From Flavobacteriales bacterium UBA5422 (GTDB lineage: Bacteria > Bacteroidota > Bacteroidia > Flavobacteriales_D > Crocinitomicaceae): 17,054 bases of DNA. Below, piece by piece: positions 14,176 to 17,054 of this stretch. The position numbers were made by a program, and so were the translations under genes. The notes beneath the pieces were generated by a model. The model saw only the letters and a list, made by a program, of their open reading frames with translations, did not search any database and was not told where the DNA came from. Position 1 is the first letter of the stretch, and each line of letters starts with the position of its first letter. The stretch lies in assembly GCA_002409405.1 (NCBI GenBank), contig DHNG01000041.1, positions 38,300 through 55,353 on the forward strand, in the 5' to 3' direction.

Positions 14176-14763
14176 ATGGAATCATTCTTTCTAAATCTTG
14201 GACTTTCGTACACATGGAGTAAAGCTCTTCCCTACATTTTAATGATCATTTTAGGAGTGTTGATCGGTATTTATTTATTCAGAAAAACAAAATCAAAAAT
14301 CATACGCATCATTGCCATTCTATTAATCGGTACTCCGTTTGGAATTTATTTTGCGATTAATCCTATCTATCAAGGAGATTTCACCAATGAATCGCGCATT
14401 GTTGAACATTCTCCCCAAACAAGTGAACTATCCGGTAAAAAACTGGTTGTGATTTCACTTCCGGGATGTGGTTACTGCAAAGAATCTGTTGAGCGATTGA
14501 GGCAAGTAAAAAAACTACACCATAATTTAGAGGTGGAATATGTGGTTACTTCTACCGACAGTACAACCCTTGACTTTTATAAAGAAGTAATCAAGGGTGA
14601 ATTTCCATTACGACTGGCTAACAATCCTGATGAAATGTCAAAAATCGCTCAGGGCAGGTATCCAAGTTTCGTCCTGGTCAATGAAAAAGAACCAATGACT
14701 GTTTGGGTCAACAATACATTTGGAGTAATGGCAATGGACGAGGTTGTAAACAACTTCAAATAA
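14176..14763 (+). CDS. Membrane-anchored thioredoxin-fold protein
   Basis: A 195-residue protein with two predicted membrane helices (about 18-35 and 43-62), joined by a short basic loop (RKTKSK), and a thioredoxin-like domain from residue about 85 to the end. The active-site motif is C98-G-Y-C101, in SLPGCGYCKES, and P163 in GRYPSFVLV fits the cis-proline that faces the redox site. By the positive-inside rule the basic loop is cytoplasmic, which would put both the N-terminus and the redox domain in the periplasm, so a role in thiol-disulfide exchange there is likely. Partner and direction (oxidising or reducing) are not evident. No homologous named family (ResA, DsbD, TlpA) matches in length and layout. 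Confidence 0.85.
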   Translation: MESFFLNLGLSYTWSKALPYILMIILGVLIGIYLFRKTKSKIIRIIAILLIGTPFGIYFAINPIYQGDFTNESRIVEHSPQTSELSGKKLVVISLPGCGYCKESVERLRQVKKLHHNLEVEYVVTSTDSTTLDFYKEVIKGEFPLRLANNPDEMSKIAQGRYPSFVLVNEKEPMTVWVNNTFGVMAMDEVVNNFK

Positions 14764-14790
14764 ACCATTCTTCTTTCACTGTATTTTTTT

Positions 14791-14820
14791 GAATTCTTTT
14801 TATGGAATTCTCCATTCCAT
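14791..14820. repeat. Overlapping short inverted repeats before the ECF sigma gene
   Basis: GAATTC at 14791-14796 and 14805-14810 form one small inverted repeat, and ATGGAAT (14802-14808) with ATTCCAT (14814-14820) form a second one, using shared bases. The two folds exclude each other. They lie 28 nt after the thioredoxin-like gene and 34 nt before the sigma start. They may be an operator or a weak attenuating or terminating structure. Confidence 0.45.
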
Positions 14821-14853
14821 TGCATCTGTATAGTATAAATCCTTGCTAAAAGC

Positions 14854-15420
14854 GTGTTTAAGAATAGAAAATACCGAAAATTATCCGATGAAGAGCTTGT
14901 ATTACTGATCCGGCAGGAACAAGCTTCTCAATGCATTGGTATTCTTTACGAGCGCTACGGTCACCTGGTATTTGGTTTAGCACTCAAGTACCTTAAAAAC
15001 AAGAATGAAGCAGAAGACCTGACCGCTCATGTGTTCGAACACCTCTTCAATAAACTCCAAAAGCATACCATTCAGCATTTCAAATCCTGGTTGTATACAC
15101 TTTCCAGAAATGAATGTCTGATGTTCCTCCGGAAACAGCAACCACAAGGTAATGTGTCAGCAGAAATGTATGCACTTCAGGAAGAACCTGCTGAAGATCT
15201 TGCAGAAAAAGAAATAAAGCTGGAATTACTGGAAGAAAAAATGACGCTTCTAAAAGATGAACAACATGCTTGTATACGCTTGTTCTATCTGGAAGAAAAG
15301 TCATATCAGCAAGTAAGTGATGAATTGAAGCTACCACTCTCAAAAGTGAAAAGCGCCATTCAAAACGGAAAACGAAATTTAAAATTATTGTTAGAGCAAC
15401 ATCATGAGTTCAACAAGTAA
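14854..15420 (+). CDS. ECF-type sigma-70 family RNA polymerase sigma factor
   Basis: A 188-residue alternative sigma factor. The start is the GTG at 14854, because an in-frame TAA lies at 14836-14838 and no ATG stands near the N-terminus. Sigma region 2 is at about 31-95 (LYERYGHLVFGLALKYLKN, then EAEDLTAHVFEHLF, which pairs with the -10 element and core polymerase). A Glu-rich linker of some 35 residues follows. Sigma region 4 is at about 128-180, with an HTH in SYQQVSDELKLPLSKVKSAI. There is no region 3 or region 1.1, which makes it an ECF type. Its last 17 nt overlap the next gene, a one-pass membrane protein, which is the usual place for a cognate anti-sigma factor. Its target promoter is unknown. 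Confidence 0.92.
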   Translation: MFKNRKYRKLSDEELVLLIRQEQASQCIGILYERYGHLVFGLALKYLKNKNEAEDLTAHVFEHLFNKLQKHTIQHFKSWLYTLSRNECLMFLRKQQPQGNVSAEMYALQEEPAEDLAEKEIKLELLEEKMTLLKDEQHACIRLFYLEEKSYQQVSDELKLPLSKVKSAIQNGKRNLKLLLEQHHEFNK

Positions 15421-16450
15421 AAAACAGAACGAGCACCTGACACGCGAAGAAATTCAGTCGTATCTTACTACTCATAACGAGCAGGAAAAGCGGGTTATTG
15501 AAGGAAAGGCACTCGAACATGAATTTGATAATGAAGCCCTTGAAGGATGGTCCGCTTCCGGTGCAGGAATTTCTGATCTGAAACGACTAGACAAAAAATA
15601 CAGCCATTCTTTTAAAACGTGGATGATCTATTCAGGAATCGCAACAATTTTAGTTGTAACAGGGATTTATTTTTACACCCGAAACCAAGAGCAACCGATT
15701 CAACTAGCAGCGGTAAATATTGAGAAAACAGACTATATTTTGCCGGATTCAGTAGAAAAACTCATTGAAATTCCAAAAAACGAACTGATCACATTGGATG
15801 AAATGAAATTTGTTAAACAGCAACCAAAATCAGTAACAGAAGAAAAAACAAGTGAGAAAAAACAGGGAATAATTGAAACTAAACCCATTGAGATCGATGA
15901 ATTACCTGTCTTAAAACCTACAGTAGCAATAGAAAAGCAAACGTTGAAAAAAATGAAAGCGAAGGAGATTTATCTGAACAATTTAAAGTTAGTTGATTAC
16001 AGAAATTACCGGAAAAAACCTGAGTTAACAGTAGAATCTATTCAACTTTCAGGAGTCCCTGCTGATAAAGAAATCAAAGAAGAACAATTGAAAGAATCAA
16101 CAACTTCCACCATCGACATTTCCTATTATGATTACATCAACAAAACAACACGCTTACTGGACGATGGGGCATTTAAAAAGGCATTAGCAAGATGCAACAT
16201 CATTCTGACGCATTACCCGGATGATGTAAACGCGCTCTTTTATTCCGGAGTTTGTTATTACAATCTTTCAGAATATAACCGGGCGATCGAGGCATTTCAA
16301 TTATGTGTGGAATCAACCTTCAATAATTTTGACGAAGAAGCCGAGTGGATGCTGGCAAATAGCTACCAGGCAATCGGAGAAAAGGACAAAGCGAAAGCAA
16401 TCTTCCAATTGATAAAAGAAAAAGGAGGTTTTTACAGTAAAAAACTATAA
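15404..16450 (+). CDS. One-pass membrane protein with TPR-like repeats, putative anti-sigma factor
   Basis: A 348-residue protein that overlaps the sigma gene by 17 nt in another frame, which suggests coupled translation. Residues 1-70 are polar and acidic with the block FDNEALEGW (41-49), reminiscent of the short N-terminal tails of Bacteroidota membrane proteins paired with ECF sigma factors. One membrane helix covers about 73-91 (MIYSGIATILVVTGIYFYT). A Lys/Glu-rich linker follows (about 95-235), and the C-terminus (about 240-345) holds TPR-like repeats (YDYINKTTRLLDDGAFKKAL, DDVNALFYSGVCYYNLSEYN, AEWMLANSYQAIGEKDKA). The positive-inside rule and layout favour a cytosolic N-terminus and periplasmic TPR. 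The sigma-inhibitor role is inferred from gene position; no zinc anti-sigma motif is seen. Confidence 0.8.
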   Translation: MSSTSKKQNEHLTREEIQSYLTTHNEQEKRVIEGKALEHEFDNEALEGWSASGAGISDLKRLDKKYSHSFKTWMIYSGIATILVVTGIYFYTRNQEQPIQLAAVNIEKTDYILPDSVEKLIEIPKNELITLDEMKFVKQQPKSVTEEKTSEKKQGIIETKPIEIDELPVLKPTVAIEKQTLKKMKAKEIYLNNLKLVDYRNYRKKPELTVESIQLSGVPADKEIKEEQLKESTTSTIDISYYDYINKTTRLLDDGAFKKALARCNIILTHYPDDVNALFYSGVCYYNLSEYNRAIEAFQLCVESTFNNFDEEAEWMLANSYQAIGEKDKAKAIFQLIKEKGGFYSKKL

Positions 16451-16490
16451 GCCGCCAATCTTCGCAAACTGGCGGCTACTTCTTTTATTT
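16450..16490 (+). terminator. Rho-independent terminator after the sigma/TPR operon
   Basis: AGCCGCCA (16450-16457) and TGGCGGCT (16470-16477) form a perfect 8-bp GC-rich stem with a 12-nt loop, followed by a T-rich stretch (ACTTCTTTTATTT). The first arm starts at the final base of the stop codon. The convergent T9SS-protein gene ends at 16485, so the hairpin may serve both sides. Confidence 0.8.
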
Positions 16491-17054
16491 TCTGATTTCT
16501 ATTTTGTTTACCTTCACCCCACGGTCTGTTGTCGTTAGTATCTGATAAATTCCATCGGCAAATCCCGATAAATCAATGACAGGTGAGTAGTGATCCGGAG
16601 ACGAATTTTTATACACCAATCGTCCGGCGTTGTCCATCACCTGAATGACCGAAATCGGATCAGTTGAGACAATCGTAAACAATCCATTCGTCGGATTTGG
16701 ATAAACTTCAAATGTTGTTGTTTTATCTTCCAATCCCAGGCAGGCATCTACAACAACTGATGCCTGGGCACTATTTACACATCCATTCTCAGCCGTATAC
16801 GAATAACTTAAGTTCCAGGTCCCTACTCCGGCAATTGCAGGGTCAAACACTCCGTTGGCAACACCATTTCCTGAGTAATTACCTCCTGTCGGCGCTCCCG
16901 AAGTCAACGACAATGCAGCATGATTCACACAGAAATTAGGTAATGAACCAAAAGTTACAACCGGTAAATCCAAAGGAGAAGCACCTACCGAAGTACTAGC
17001 ACTTGTACAACCTCCGACTGTTTGGGTAACCGTATACGTTCCGGCGGAAGAAAC
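16485..17054 (-). CDS. T9SS-exported Ig-like surface protein, C-terminal part (cut by window edge)
   Basis: The minus-strand frame is open from the window edge to a stop at 16485, giving the last 189 residues of a larger protein. The upstream part reads as repetitive Ig/PKD-like adhesin modules: SSAGTYTVTQTVGG, a segment with paired cysteines, then GSLPNFCVNHAALSLTSG and a second module with YTAENGCVNSAQASVVVD. The last 70 residues are a type A T9SS sorting domain: EVYPNPTNGLFTIVS, a VMDNAGRLVYKN strand, LSGFADGIYQI and the terminal VNKIEIRK. Such proteins are exported across the outer membrane by the type IX system and then cleaved and attached to the cell surface. The N-terminus and any functional domain lie outside the window. 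This position is also evidence that the organism is a Bacteroidota. Confidence 0.88.
   Translation of the reverse strand, partial: VSSAGTYTVTQTVGGCTSASTSVGASPLDLPVVTFGSLPNFCVNHAALSLTSGAPTGGNYSGNGVANGVFDPAIAGVGTWNLSYSYTAENGCVNSAQASVVVDACLGLEDKTTTFEVYPNPTNGLFTIVSTDPISVIQVMDNAGRLVYKNSSPDHYSPVIDLSGFADGIYQILTTTDRGVKVNKIEIRK

Overview
The window looks like chromosomal DNA from a member of the Bacteroidota, most likely a Flavobacteriales relative. The evidence is an AT-rich genome, several promoter-like TAnnTTTG (-7) boxes of the Bacteroidota type, a C-terminal type IX secretion (T9SS) sorting domain, DUF2147, and ordinary housekeeping proteins with a Bacteroidota flavour. I cannot assign a genus. 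No mobile element, integrase, CRISPR array, tRNA or rRNA was seen.

Layout, left to right. (1) Minus strand, 1-1922: the N-terminal 438 residues of MutL (running off the left edge), preceded 17 nt upstream by a nitroreductase-family gene. (2) A 387-nt very AT-rich gap with divergent promoters. (3) Plus strand, 2310-5508: a compact ribonucleotide reductase operon with the order small TSCPD-like protein, nrdB, nrdA, closed by a clear terminator. (4) Plus strand: an ArsR-type regulator and prfC (release factor RF3). (5) Minus strand, 7906-10673: pgk, metF and a small exported protein, with metF and the small gene only 3 nt apart. (6) Plus strand: an exported DUF2147 protein, converging on a minus-strand exported beta-propeller protein with a shared hairpin terminator between them. 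(7) Plus strand: an HD-domain phosphohydrolase, a membrane-anchored thioredoxin-like protein, and an ECF sigma factor overlapping a one-pass membrane protein with C-terminal TPR-like repeats, ending in a strong terminator. (8) Minus strand: the C-terminal end of a T9SS-exported, Ig-like adhesin-type protein running off the right edge.

The most unusual part is the nrd operon. NrdA and NrdB both lack an ATP-cone, so the usual dATP on/off switch is absent from both subunits. The first gene is a free-standing protein that resembles the C-terminal part of Bacteroidota class II (B12-dependent) reductase NrdJ, cut off before that enzyme's cysteine tail. It is intact and co-directional with nrdBA, so it may be an accessory or regulatory subunit of this class I enzyme. 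A 22-nt near-palindromic element occurs on both sides of the operon and, in a diverged form, again after prfC. The second point of interest is the overlapping ECF sigma factor and TPR membrane-protein pair, which may be a sigma/anti-sigma-like signalling unit.
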